Shown one piece after another: positions 37,201-49,600 of a DNA stretch of 64,000 bases. The stretch comes from Promerops cafer. Lineage: Eukaryota > Chordata > Aves > Passeriformes > Nectariniidae. Every line of letters starts with the position of its first letter. Within the stretch, counting starts at the first letter, position 1. The stretch spans positions 1,899,902 to 1,963,901 of the forward strand of contig VZSE01004122.1 of NCBI GenBank assembly GCA_013398275.1. The letters are read 5' to 3'. A program made the position numbers and the translations under genes. The notes beneath the pieces are model-generated. The model saw only the letters and a program-made list of their open reading frames with translations. It was not told where the DNA came from and searched no databases.

Positions 37201-39313
37201 CCTGTTATGACATTACAACCTTTTAAAATTTCAATAGATTAGTTCTGTTTGTTTAGGTTTTATGATTTGTTTGAGGATGGCACGGTTTGAGAGTTATTAG
37301 ATGGAAAAACCCTGAGAGTGACAGATGTGATAGAGAGGTATGTGATAAGAAGAAGGTTTTACTGTGACTATTTTTTCCTCTTTTAAGTGGAATGACTGTG
37401 ATTAAAGGTGGGGGAGTACCATTTGGAAAAAGGGAAGCTTTTCAAGTATACACTCACATACAACTGCTTCACAGAACGACTGACCCCTTTTCTCTTACTA
37501 CAACAGATTTATTTCCTAAAAAGCTTTAGTTCCGAGGAAGGAAAGTGTTATAGATACTCTTGCCAACATGCATCCATCTGTGAATGCTGGTGTGAATATT
37601 TATACGTTTGAATCAGGACACGGGGGGCTGCCTGTGGCCTGGGAATCAGTCGGTCAGGAGGCAGATGGCTCTGTGGCAGCAACGAGCACTCCATGTGAGT
37701 TACTGGGAGCACTCAGGAATGCTGTCTGAGCAATGCTCCTGATAAACACTGAATGCCTTGTGCAGTCTGGGGGAGAAGTATGTCTGTATAAAATGCAAGC
37801 ATGTCCTTCAAATAAGATACTGTTTTCTTTGTAGGTGGTCATGAAATTCAATGCACATTCCACAAATTGAAATTGCATAAACACAAAATTATTTTAAAGG
37901 AAGAATTGGGCTCAAGGTGCTATTTTTAGTGAGTATTTTGAGTGCTGTGATGGTATTTTCTCATACAATAATAATGATGGTGATTGGAGCTTGCTTGCCC
38001 TAAGCTGGTTTCCATCATTCATTCATCTATAAATTGAGTTTGAATGCAGATTGAGTTCTGGGTGGAGAATTATTTCACAGTTTTTTCTCTTCTGATCTTT
38101 TATTCAATTGAGTTGGTGAGATGCCCAGCTTACATTTCCAAGGTTTTTCCTTCAACGCTGACTTTGAATAAAGAACTGAAGAATGCTTTGTTGCTTTCTT
38201 TCAACCAAAAATGGTTTTCTTAATCTTTATAATACCTGATAAGTTTAAGACCAATGGAATTCTTACTCCATTTTTAATATTGTATACATGGGAAGTGAAA
38301 GTTTTTCTCTATTTCCTCCAGGCAGGCTTGGAGCCTGTATTCCTGGGACAAGGATAAGTGAAAAGAACATGCTTGCAAGCCCACAGACTGAGCTCTGAAC
38401 TGACTTCCTCCTTCTCCAATCAATGTCATCACCACTTCTAGAAAAACAACTGGTCCTGTAGTTTTCCCAGTATAAAAGATTGTTTTCCCTGGATCCACCC
38501 AAGATCTATGGCACCAGCCCTTCCCTTATGATGCCTTTTATGTGTCATGCATAGAGAAGATTTAAATGTTCTCCAGATGATTCTGGGTGTACCTCAGTCC
38601 CCAGGTCCTTCAGTGAATCTTACCCCAGAATCAAGAAGAGCAATGGACTGCATTATAAAATGTTGTGTCATGAGTAGCTGTGTTGATACCCTCCTTCATT
38701 TTTGCCCTCAGGAGAAGGGCAAAAATTTCCACCATGAAGAAGATCATTCATGCTGGGGATGAATGCCATGGAGTACTTAAAGCTTTTGTACATTTCAAAT
38801 GTTTTGCAGATTGCAAAATTCCCCATGATGATCTGGGAAGGGCTCTGTCACTTCAATTTTGCTCTGTGATTATTTGGCCAGGATTACTCTGTAAAACCGT
38901 AACAGATCTGAAATTAGAAAAATGGGTACCTGAGTTCTCACCAGGCAATGTAGGAGGGACCTCAATATTTTCTTTTGGGAAAGCTGTGATACCTTTGTTT
39001 TGCCCTGAGTTGGCTGCACTAGAAAAGAAATGTTGTTTTTATGGTCAGATCTTTCCTATCAAAGTCCTCTGTTTGTCATCTAGCAGTGGTTTGTCTGTGA
39101 AGTTCAGTTTTATGGTGTCTGTTTTCAGCTTCTTGGTACTCTGATGACTTTAAGATATGTATCAACCAGAAATTGTATCCCTTCTTGTGGAAATTTTGTA
39201 TTTTTTCACCTTCCAACTATGGCTGGGATTTTGCACCACTGAACAATCTACAGAACCTGAACTCCTTGACTTTGCTTTTAATTATCCTGCCTGATGAAAC
39301 AGGAGCCCATTAT
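31260..39313. other. Gene-free DNA with possible conserved non-coding segments
   Basis: No confident gene. It contains the longest gap-free open frame of the window (31424-31978, minus, 184 codons), whose translation matches no domain I know. It also has complex non-repetitive stretches at about 31540-31690, 32690-32930 and 36720-37240 that look like conserved elements by eye, and a T17 run at 34120-34136. Confidence 0.5.
34120..34136. repeat. Poly(T) run, 17 bases
   Basis: Seventeen consecutive T in a T-rich setting, with no retrocopy recognisable on its flank. Confidence 0.9.
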
Positions 39314-41465
39314 TTAATTATTTCTCCCCCACAAAGCCTTGACTATAGTCACCATTATTTTATGCAGCACCCTTCTTTCCCTTTAGATGTCCTGGATTCC
39401 TGGTCTGAAGAGCTTCAATCCCACAACCATAACTACTCAATTTTAGCAGGTTTTACATTGGCATTTCAAATGATTTGGTTAATAAGTGACAACTAGTGTA
39501 AAGCACTGAAGACCAATTTTCATGATATAATGCTGGGCAATTTAATATAGGAATAGCTATGATACAGCACTGACTGGTAAGCAACACTGCTTTGTCCCAA
39601 AAGAGACGTAGTCCAGAGGCCTGGATACCAAACCAGACCTCCTGCATTCTAGGTATTGTATCTTACACAGCCATGTATAAAAATGATGTTGGTTAGGAAT
39701 ACACCAATAGTCCTTGATTGTGCCCCAGTTAGAGTGAGTGATATTTTGTTGAGGGTGCAGTTCCAAACATCCCCAATTATTGTATACAGCATACTCCTGC
39801 CTGATCCCAAATTCCTGCATATCTTAATGCGATCAGGAAATGATGGATTAGCACTTTGATATGCTATGCCAATCTGATGAATTGTGTGGTAATATTGTCC
39901 CCAAATTTCCCCTTTGTGGAAAACAACTTCAGCCACTGTGTTACCAAGGAAGACATTGATTTTCTTCCTTTTTTTAGTCAAGCTAAAAGTTAAGAGGAGT
40001 CCTGGGGAATTGGTTTTGCCTAAGTTGATGCATTGGGTCTGGCTGGGCAGGAGATAACTTTCTTCATGTCAGCCTCTATGGTTCTGCATTTAGAATTTGT
40101 GGCTAAAACAGTGTTGAGAACCCACTAGTGTTTTGGCTATGGCTAACCAATGTTTGCACAGTGTCACAGCCTGCGTTTTCCCGCTCCACCAAGGAGTAGG
40201 CTGATGGCTGGGAAGGGACACAGGAGGACAACCAACCTGAATTGACCAAAGGGATATTCTTTTCCATGTAACAACACGTTCAGCAATAAAAGCTGGGGTA
40301 GAGCAAGAAGGAGGTGAGGGCTTTCTCTTCCAAGGTGGCCATTGCTCAGGGACTGGCTGGGCCATCAGTCTGCTTGTGGGAGTTGGTGAGTTATTGCCTT
40401 TCAATTGCTGCTTAATTTCTTCTTCTCTTCAGCTATTTTACTGTCTTTAGCTTGACCTATGAGTTTACTGGCTTTTGTTCTTCCTATTTTGTCCCCCATC
40501 CCAATGAACAGGGTGGGGTGAGTTAGAGGCTGTGTGGATGCTTGGCTCCTGGCCAGTGTCAATGCACCACGGTAAAAACTTTTAATTTCTCCTCTACATA
40601 AGAAACTGCCAGCAACACATTCCAAGATGCTCCGCCTGGCTCTCTGGTCAGGCTTGTTCCTTACCCTCCATTTCCCAGTGGAGGCCAGTCCAGTGTTTGT
40701 TGTATCCCTTCATCTTTCTTATGGCAAAATCCTGTTCTGCATCCAGTAGTGAGGAGAGCTGAATCAGACCTCTGTTTACTTGCTACACTAAAATTAGCAT
40801 TTTCCTAGCTGTATCAGTTGTGGAGTTCTTGAATAAAAATTTTTAAGGGTGAGAATGTGACTTGTGATAATATAAACAACAAATTATTTTTGAGTGCTGT
40901 GGGGATATGGTGGGTCCTGGCTGCCAGGTTAGAAGGGCTATAGGCTGGAACTGCATAGCAGTACTCCAGCTATGTACCATCTGCATTTCTTTTAATGACA
41001 AAAATAATCACCAGTTTTGTGCTCTGCTGTCAAAAAGCTGAGCCAACATGCCGATCTGGGAGTGTGATCTGGAGTTCTGGTCTGGCTATATCAGCTGTGC
41101 TTTTCAGCCAACTCCAGAAGCAGATTCTGTAATATTGGTGAGGTTTGATCCAGGAAAAGTACAGATGTTGCAGTGTGTTGCAAGTACTTTGGCAGTCAGA
41201 GAGATTCAGTCCAGTCCTTGGACCTTTTTCTGTTTGTCTCATATGACGTTTGTGCCATGGAGCAGAAGTAAAAGTAGGCAATCCAACAAAAGTAGGATTT
41301 TTGCCCACAGAAGTATCCACACAGTTGGACAGAGTCCCTAATAGCTCTTAACACTGGCTCTTCTAACATTTGCACTACCAAACAGAAAAGGTATTTGATT
41401 GCAACAGTGGATCCTTGAACCAGAGACAATGGTTACAGCTGAGATTAGGGTTCTTAGGGGCCCAC
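39314..41465. repeat. 2152-bp unit, copy 1 of an end-to-end duplicate
   Basis: This copy is repeated almost identically at 41467-43605. The alignment is collinear, with an offset of 2153 up to 40636 and 2140 after 40649. I found 12 substitutions (39463, 39646, 39912, 40100, 40114, 40183, 41303, 41307, 41323, 41345, 41356, 41357) and 13 extra bases here at 40637-40649. The two copies are separated by exactly one N. This is the pattern left when an assembler places both haplotypes of a heterozygous region side by side. A real, very recent tandem duplication is the alternative. Confidence 0.97.
39649..40625 (-). pseudogene. Broken open frames, possibly ERV env-like (copy 1)
   Basis: Three minus-strand open segments follow one another: 40625-40401, 40404-40090 and, after stops, 39981-39649. 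The first ends in a Lys/Glu-rich stretch. The second holds WPPWKRKPSPPSC. The third has a basic start (TKKRKK), a glycosylation sequon in VWNCTLNK and a cysteine in FIHGCVRYNT. The order and style recall the surface part of an old betaretrovirus-like envelope gene, but I see no fusion peptide, transmembrane segment, pol or LTR beside it. In copy 1 the 13 extra bases at 40637-40649 break the first frame upstream. Treat the env label as tentative. An unclassified repeat or chance frames are real alternatives. Stops and frame changes show that it is not functional. Confidence 0.28.
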
Positions 41466-41466
41466 N
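41466..41466. other. Single-N contig junction
   Basis: One N exactly between the end of copy 1 (...GGGCCCAC) and the start of copy 2 (TTAATTATTTC...). A lone N is a common placeholder for an overlapping or negative-size gap between contigs. Confidence 0.95.
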
Positions 41467-43605
41467 TTAATTATTTCTCCCCCACAAAGCCTTGACTATA
41501 GTCACCATTATTTTATGCAGCACCCTTCTTTCCCTTTAGATGTCCTGGATTCCTGGTCTGAAGAGCTTCAATCCCACAACCATAACTACTCAATTTTAGC
41601 AGGTTTTACATTGGCGTTTCAAATGATTTGGTTAATAAGTGACAACTAGTGTAAAGCACTGAAGACCAATTTTCATGATATAATGCTGGGCAATTTAATA
41701 TAGGAATAGCTATGATACAGCACTGACTGGTAAGCAACACTGCTTTGTCCCAAAAGAGACGTAGTCCAGAGGCCTGGATACCAAACCAGACCTCCTGCCT
41801 TCTAGGTATTGTATCTTACACAGCCATGTATAAAAATGATGTTGGTTAGGAATACACCAATAGTCCTTGATTGTGCCCCAGTTAGAGTGAGTGATATTTT
41901 GTTGAGGGTGCAGTTCCAAACATCCCCAATTATTGTATACAGCATACTCCTGCCTGATCCCAAATTCCTGCATATCTTAATGCGATCAGGAAATGATGGA
42001 TTAGCACTTTGATATGCTATGCCAATCTGATGAATTGTGTGGTAATATTGTCCCCAAATTTCCCGTTTGTGGAAAACAACTTCAGCCACTGTGTTACCAA
42101 GGAAGACATTGATTTTCTTCCTTTTTTTAGTCAAGCTAAAAGTTAAGAGGAGTCCTGGGGAATTGGTTTTGCCTAAGTTGATGCATTGGGTCTGGCTGGG
42201 CAGGAGATAACTTTCTTCATGTCAGCCTCTATGGTTCTGCATTTAGAATTTGCGGCTAAAACAGTGCTGAGAACCCACTAGTGTTTTGGCTATGGCTAAC
42301 CAATGTTTGCACAGTGTCACAGCCTGCGTTTTCCCACTCCACCAAGGAGTAGGCTGATGGCTGGGAAGGGACACAGGAGGACAACCAACCTGAATTGACC
42401 AAAGGGATATTCTTTTCCATGTAACAACACGTTCAGCAATAAAAGCTGGGGTAGAGCAAGAAGGAGGTGAGGGCTTTCTCTTCCAAGGTGGCCATTGCTC
42501 AGGGACTGGCTGGGCCATCAGTCTGCTTGTGGGAGTTGGTGAGTTATTGCCTTTCAATTGCTGCTTAATTTCTTCTTCTCTTCAGCTATTTTACTGTCTT
42601 TAGCTTGACCTATGAGTTTACTGGCTTTTGTTCTTCCTATTTTGTCCCCCATCCCAATGAACAGGGTGGGGTGAGTTAGAGGCTGTGTGGATGCTTGGCT
42701 CCTGGCCAGTGTCAATGCACCACGGTAAAAACTTTTAATTTCTCCTCTACATAAGAAACTGCCAGCAACACATTCCAAGATGCTCCGCCAGGCTTGTTCC
42801 TTACCCTCCATTTCCCAGTGGAGGCCAGTCCAGTGTTTGTTGTATCCCTTCATCTTTCTTATGGCAAAATCCTGTTCTGCATCCAGTAGTGAGGAGAGCT
42901 GAATCAGACCTCTGTTTACTTGCTACACTAAAATTAGCATTTTCCTAGCTGTATCAGTTGTGGAGTTCTTGAATAAAAATTTTTAAGGGTGAGAATGTGA
43001 CTTGTGATAATATAAACAACAAATTATTTTTGAGTGCTGTGGGGATATGGTGGGTCCTGGCTGCCAGGTTAGAAGGGCTATAGGCTGGAACTGCATAGCA
43101 GTACTCCAGCTATGTACCATCTGCATTTCTTTTAATGACAAAAATAATCACCAGTTTTGTGCTCTGCTGTCAAAAAGCTGAGCCAACATGCCGATCTGGG
43201 AGTGTGATCTGGAGTTCTGGTCTGGCTATATCAGCTGTGCTTTTCAGCCAACTCCAGAAGCAGATTCTGTAATATTGGTGAGGTTTGATCCAGGAAAAGT
43301 ACAGATGTTGCAGTGTGTTGCAAGTACTTTGGCAGTCAGAGAGATTCAGTCCAGTCCTTGGACCTTTTTCTGTTTGTCTCATATGACGTTTGTGCCATGG
43401 AGCAGAAGTAAAAGTAGGCAATCCAACAAAAGTAGGATTTTTCCCCTCAGAAGTATCCACACGGTTGGACAGAGTCCCTAATAGTTCTTAACACTTACTC
43501 TTCTAACATTTGCACTACCAAACAGAAAAGGTATTTGATTGCAACAGTGGATCCTTGAACCAGAGACAATGGTTACAGCTGAGATTAGGGTTCTTAGGGG
43601 CCCAC
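41467..43605. repeat. 2139-bp unit, copy 2 of an end-to-end duplicate
   Basis: Near-identical to 39314-41465, lacking the 13 bases that would lie between 42789 and 42790. The sequence leaving copy 2 at 43606 (AAAAATTTACTAG...) does not occur after copy 1, and the sequence entering copy 1 does not occur before copy 2. That is exactly what two overlapping contig ends would give. Confidence 0.97.
41802..42853 (-). pseudogene. Broken open frames, possibly ERV env-like (copy 2)
   Basis: Same content as 39649-40625. Without the 13 extra bases the first frame stays open further upstream: 42853-42554, 99 codons beginning MKGYNKHWTGLHWEMEGKE. This suggests that the shorter form may be ancestral, with the 13 bases of copy 1 a later insertion. 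Stops still separate it from the following segments, 42557-42243 and 42134-41802. The env assignment is tentative for the same reasons. Confidence 0.28.
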
Positions 43606-46600
43606 AAAAATTTACTAGCATTCTCTTTGCTCACTGTTTTCTCTTAAATGCAAACCACTTCTAGCCTTCATCGACTCTGAAGTGACCTGGTCTGATGTGC
43701 TCTGACAGCCATTACAGTACTTAACTTAGAATCCTATGTTGCTATTTTGGGGTGAGATTAGTGTACACCATTTATCTTTCAAGAAGGATTTCAGTCAACT
43801 GGAGAGTATACCTTGGGTGAACTTGGGTAAGTCTCACTCTACATTTGTGCTGGTTTTTATCAGAAGTGCTTTAGCACTGAGGCAAAGAAGCCAAAGAAGT
43901 TGTTTCAACATCTGGCCAAACCAGTCTGTTAAGTGCATTCCATAAGCTTTACATTAACACTGGAAACGTCACTGCTGTGCTTTGTTATGATACATGTGTA
44001 TAGAGGTAGCCATAAATCCACCTGCTGCACTAGTCTTGGTGGTATTAAACCATAGAGAAACCATCAATCTTTTCCCTTGCACTTTATTTGTTCAAGGCCA
44101 TGTCACTATGAGCCATTAGTTTTATGCAGAATCTCATAAAATGTAGGAGTTAATGAGATTGGCTACATAAAAACATAATTTTTGGATCATCCAGGGATAT
44201 AAAGACTGTAGTAAAGAATGGATGGGATAAAGTGATACTGAATGATGATGTTAGTGGGACTGTTCCATCATGAAAACAGCATGGAAAATTCTGCTGAAAC
44301 AAACCTTTCTGAAGTAAGTGACAAACATCTCTTGCCAAATGCAAATGCCTCATTCAGACCTGACCTCCAGCAGTTCCAACAAGGTATGGTTCATAATTTC
44401 TGCTTGTGTTGCTCTGTGGAATTTGTGAGTACTGGTCTTGACCTTGGATTTGCTATTAAGCTTAAGAATAGCCAAAATATTTAGAGCACAGAAATGGAAA
44501 CCTCTTTTGTCAATGCCTTTCTTCAGATGTCTACATGATTTAAATAAATAACTGAGAAATTTACCTGTGTTATAGGCAGAGAGTTGATTCTTATAAGTCT
44601 TTTGCAAAAAAACTGAGATGCAGCAGGAGATGATGTAACTTACTTCTATTCACCTGTAGCACTGCAATGAAACATGGGGAAAATGCTCTAATAAAAAGCA
44701 ATACTCTCTTCATTTTCAAAAATTGAATTTAAAAAATCATCCAATTGTGTCACTTGCATCAATCCATGACTATGAAGCTTTTTGCACCAACACTGGTGCT
44801 GCTGATATAATATCTCTAGCTCTGCTATTTCTTGGTCTTTAGTGACTCCTTAATACTCTCCAGAACCTGGCCACCAAATCTTTGTACAGCTTTGCATGAC
44901 TTAATGTGTGATTTCTCATTACCACCTTCTATAAAAAGGCTTCCCTATCTCTTCTTCGCCTTGAATCCAAAGTCTTGAGTGCCTTAGAGAATAATTTCAA
45001 TATTCCAAAATCCTTACACATTATTCCTTCAATTTGTCTCAGGTACTCCGAATTTTTATTCAGTGCAGTCTAAAATAACTTGGACTTAGGCTTTTTTCTT
45101 TTATATTAGAGCAGAATAATGTGCCAGCACAGCACTACAAGAGAGTTGTGTAATTACTGTAGCGATCGGGGAAGGATGGCAAACTGGTTTCATACATGCA
45201 CTGTGCTCCCTCTTCAGTAACAGGAGACTCAGAAAGGTGTAGATAACAGCCTGTGTGCTGAAAGCAACATTCACACCCAATTCAAATACTACAATGGGAC
45301 TTAAGATGGTAACATCTTAAGCAGAAGTATCTACTGGACTTGAAATCTGTTGAACTGAATCTGTTTTGTTGCATTTTCAACAAAATTTCTTAACTTGTGC
45401 TTTCACTGTATTCCAAAATTTTGTTCTGCTTCTTCCATGACAATTTTAGATCCAGACTTGTGCTATCTCTTTTCAGATAAGCTTATGGAAGAGTCAGGTT
45501 CAGGAATACTTGGTGCAGCTGCCAGAGGCAGGGAACAATGTTCCTTTAAAACCACCGTGAGATTCAGTCTCTTCTGCTTCACACACAAGGTATATTTCCT
45601 AATGCTCCCCTCATAAATAAAAAACAATGTATACATTAAAACAACAGCAGCACTACACACAGCTATCCTCTCTAGAGCAGCTGGGGAAGAGCTAACCATT
45701 TATAAAAACAGAATTCACATGTTATTTAGCTGAATATACTAATGGAAAGGTGGTGTATACTAGTGGAAATGTGAATGGAGAAGAAGCAACACCTGTTTGC
45801 CAAAGGGGCTCTTTGCCACTCACTCACTTTGGACTTGGTTGCTATTGTGCATTTCATGTTGGAGAATCCAGCAGACTCACCACGGGAAGTTTAGAAACTG
45901 GCATGCCTGCTGTGGCTATACTGGTTTTTAGGGCAGCTCTGAGGTCTCAAGACTCCCTGCACTGGCACAGTTGAGTGCAAGAAGGACTGGAGCACAAGAG
46001 AGGAGGTGCCCAAGTGTGCATGAGCTTCTCTGGAGGCTCCGCTTGCACAGGCTGGGCACATACGGGCAGGACATGGAACATCTGTTGGGAACTTTTCCAC
46101 TGTGCTGGAGATGTAGACATGTCCTTTTTGTCAAGGACACCAGCAGATGCTCAGCAAAGGAAAAGGTCTTGGAGTATGGTGGAGCAGCCTTCCCAGCACA
46201 GAGGGTACAGGCTGGCCTGATTCATTTACCCTGGTTCCGGAAATACTGGCTAACTTCTTCAAGATGTCACATCTCCTCTATGCCACTCTACTAAATCTGA
46301 GAGGTCAAATAACAAAAATGTCCAGTAAGCTGAAGATTCCCTTGGGGCTACTGCAGTCATGGGGAATAGACCAAAGTGAGGCAATTTCCAGGGTGGGGAA
46401 ATCATAAAGAGCTGCTTTGTATTCTCACAAATGGAGCTGAACCCAATGCTTATTAAATGCAGCTGGAAAACTAGTTCAGAATAGTAACATGTCCTTTAGT
46501 AAAATAATATATCATCTGTGTTAAAAACAGGTCTCATCGTTTTTCTTTACTGTTCTCCAGGCTGTTGTGATTAGTTCAAAGTACATTATTCTGTAGGCAT

Positions 46601-49600
46601 TAATTTCCTGTGTCTACATAAAGACACATCCTTTTAATAGTTCTGAGTGTCCTTATTACACATCCCCATGGCATTGAATCTTGCAGGCCTTCCATTCAAC
46701 TTGAGGTTTTTTCTTGGGCCTCCCAAACTGTCCACAGTTTGCTGGTGGATTTCACCTCATCACCCTTTGGGGACAACAGAACAGTACATTAAAGGAAGAG
46801 GCTTAGCAAAAGAAACACCCACAGGGTTAAAATGTAAGATATTACAAAGCTATATTAATCATCAGATGACTCTGGTCTTGTCCCCAGATTTGGTTTAAAT
46901 TTGTAGGAGAGACCAAACCTCTGCATGCTGCCCTCTGGCAAGAAATTGACTCCTTTTTGGTGAAGAATTCTCCTTTGTCAAACATTCCCATGTTTGGTTG
47001 AGTGGAGAACACTGCTGCTTTACCTGACACTATCTCAGCCTGAGTATTTAAGCCCTCACCTTTGGTGTGTTTTTGCAGAGCATGTCCAAAGACAAACACA
47101 TTCTGTTGGCTGAAGGCCCATTGCTTCCTTCAACAGACCAGGGGAGGGATTCTTGATTGCTCGATCTCACATTTCTGGGCAACCCTGCCAGTGTCTAGGT
47201 CTTCCTACCCAATGGATTATTTAGTTCCCCAAAAATACAGGGTACAGATAGCATCCACAGAGATATGTGAAATTCACAGCAACTGTATGAACACTTTTCT
47301 CCAAAGTACTGCAGTCTGCAAGTAAAATTCCTATGGCAGTTAGTTGCTGGAGGCTCATTTGATTCACTCATTGCTCTGCTGGCAGTGTAAAGTAGCTCTG
47401 CTTTAGTTATATAATGTTATGGTGAAAGAAGTGAGCCTGCTTCTGCAGACTTCTGCCCTAAAACTCAGCCCTGTTGCCATGTTCGCCCTACACATATCTC
47501 CCTTCAATCACGAGACTTCAGAGATGCACCTGCTGGGATACACTGCTGCTGGCTGGGACTGAGAGAAATTTCCTGAAATTGCTTAAATTTCCTGGGAATG
47601 AACCTTTGGGATAGCACTGCAACTCTGGTTGTATGCAACTGGGTTTTGCCTGCATTCCCTCCAGCAGGGTGTTTGGGTAGCCAGGAGAATAAATTACATT
47701 CACTTGAATTTTGAGCCCTGGCTTCTTGGCTGCCACCAACTTGGCTTTTAACCACTGTCAGGCTTTAAGCAAAGGGCTCTTTGTTGGGATGGGATCCATT
47801 CCTGAGACAGCAGTTCAGTTATGTTGGCTTTGTTGTGAACACAGGCCTAAGGAGGGAGATTCTTCCTGTTCCCCTTCAAGTGATTTTAGACAGATCCTGT
47901 CTGTCCTCTTCAGGAGGAAAATGACAGAGTGTAAAAACACACTCATACTAGAAAGCAAAGATGGAGAAGGGTAATCTCAACCTGTAAATGCAAGGGTTTG
48001 TGTGGTGCACTCTGTGGTGTGGAGAAGGGGGTGATGTTTCCCTCAGAATTCTGTCTGTGATTATTCAGTTTCACTGCAGATTTTAAGTTCTAAATTTTTG
48101 TTGGATTTTGCAGAAAATTTCCACATACTGGGTGGGATGATGGATTGCTTTAAACCACAACCTTCTTTTGAAACATAAGCCTAACTTTAGTATTTGTTTC
48201 CGTAGCTATTAAGAGCTTAAGACATTGATTTGTCTGCTCAGGCTGATTACCAGAACTAAGAGATAGCCTAAATTCTCTGTGGCTCTGTCTGAACAAAAGT
48301 AGCCTGACCTAATAACATTTTCTCCTTTGTCTACATATTAACTCTAGAATTACATTGGTTTTCAATGCTTAGCCTCAGGATGTAAAAACTGTTTCCTTTC
48401 CTATGTGTTTGGCAGAGTAAAATACAATTTGACAAATATCTTCCCTGTTTAGAAGTTCTAAGAACTGAGGTTGAAATATACTTCCCAAGAGAACGATTTC
48501 TTATGCCTTCCTTTCTGCTGTCTTTCTACCTGACCCTTCCCTGTCCTGATGTTTAAAAGGAGCTTATTCATTTTAATATTTTCCAAGCTGTGCAGGAGGA
48601 GAGGACCATGTAGCCGTGGCAAACCTCAGAGTTGCTGAAGTTGTGTGGAAGGCAAACTGAAATGTAAAGCCCAGTCTCAGCACCAAAGGCCCCAGGGAAG
48701 TTGCAGAGCCCTGTGGGGAGAGTTATGGTGTTTGCCTCTGATGTGCCTGTCCAGGGCGGGTTGAGGTCTCCAGGAAGCAGAGGAAAGCATCCATCGGTCT
48801 AATGTTCCCAGGAGGTGCAGCAGTGCTATTTCTGTTTTACAGATGACAAATGGATCTCTTCAAAGGCTAACTCCAGTCACTGAACACCAAAAAGCTGGGC
48901 TGCTTTGTCTGAAGGAGCCTCTCTGTTTCCACAAGCTGTAGGAAAAACAAAGATTTGCTTTACTATAGGCAACCTTTGGTTAATCTCCCCCATTTTCACC
49001 CTCCCCCAGTGAGAATTTTTCTAGGTCATGCAGAAATGATTAAATAGAACCTTCGAGCAAGGAATGTCTCCCACTCCTTATAATTGCCAGGCTGGCATGC
49101 TGGCCACTCGACCATCTTTCCTGACTATTGTTCACCTTCATGTAACCATTAAATAAAGTTTTCATGTGGGTATTTACGTAGAGTGCCCATGGTACTTCAA
49201 TAGAACCTGGCAGTAAAGTCTGTCTTGAATCACTCTGTTACCACTGACTCCAGACTTCTTTAGATAATGGTTGATAAAGTTCAAAACATTAATTTCCACC
49301 AATAAACAGGAACTGGAAGCCTAGGGAGTTAATAGGGCTTTTTCATCTCAGCCTAACTCTCTGATCTAATTTCAGATAGCAGGAAATATGCCAACTTTAG
49401 CCACTAATTAGAGTTACTCTTTGGAGATTATTTGTAGCAGACCTCCAAGCTTCTTATAACAAAAATGCACTGACAGTCCTGCCAGCATAAATATGTTAGC
49501 TGTTTGTAGTGTAGAGGCCATTTGAATTATGCAATGAATTGTTACAAAGTGTTTTAAAATATATCAGACTTTACAAAAAGTAATTTTTGTCTGGAAATCA

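Noticed and set aside
39314..43605. A genuine recent tandem duplication
   Set aside because: The single N at the junction, the allele-level divergence and the exact abutment of the units favour an assembly artefact. I keep it only as the alternative.
45928..47755. Possible gag or pol remnants on the minus strand
   Set aside because: Several frames look non-random, but no catalytic motif (for example an Asp-Thr-Gly protease site or a reverse-transcriptase motif) could be found.
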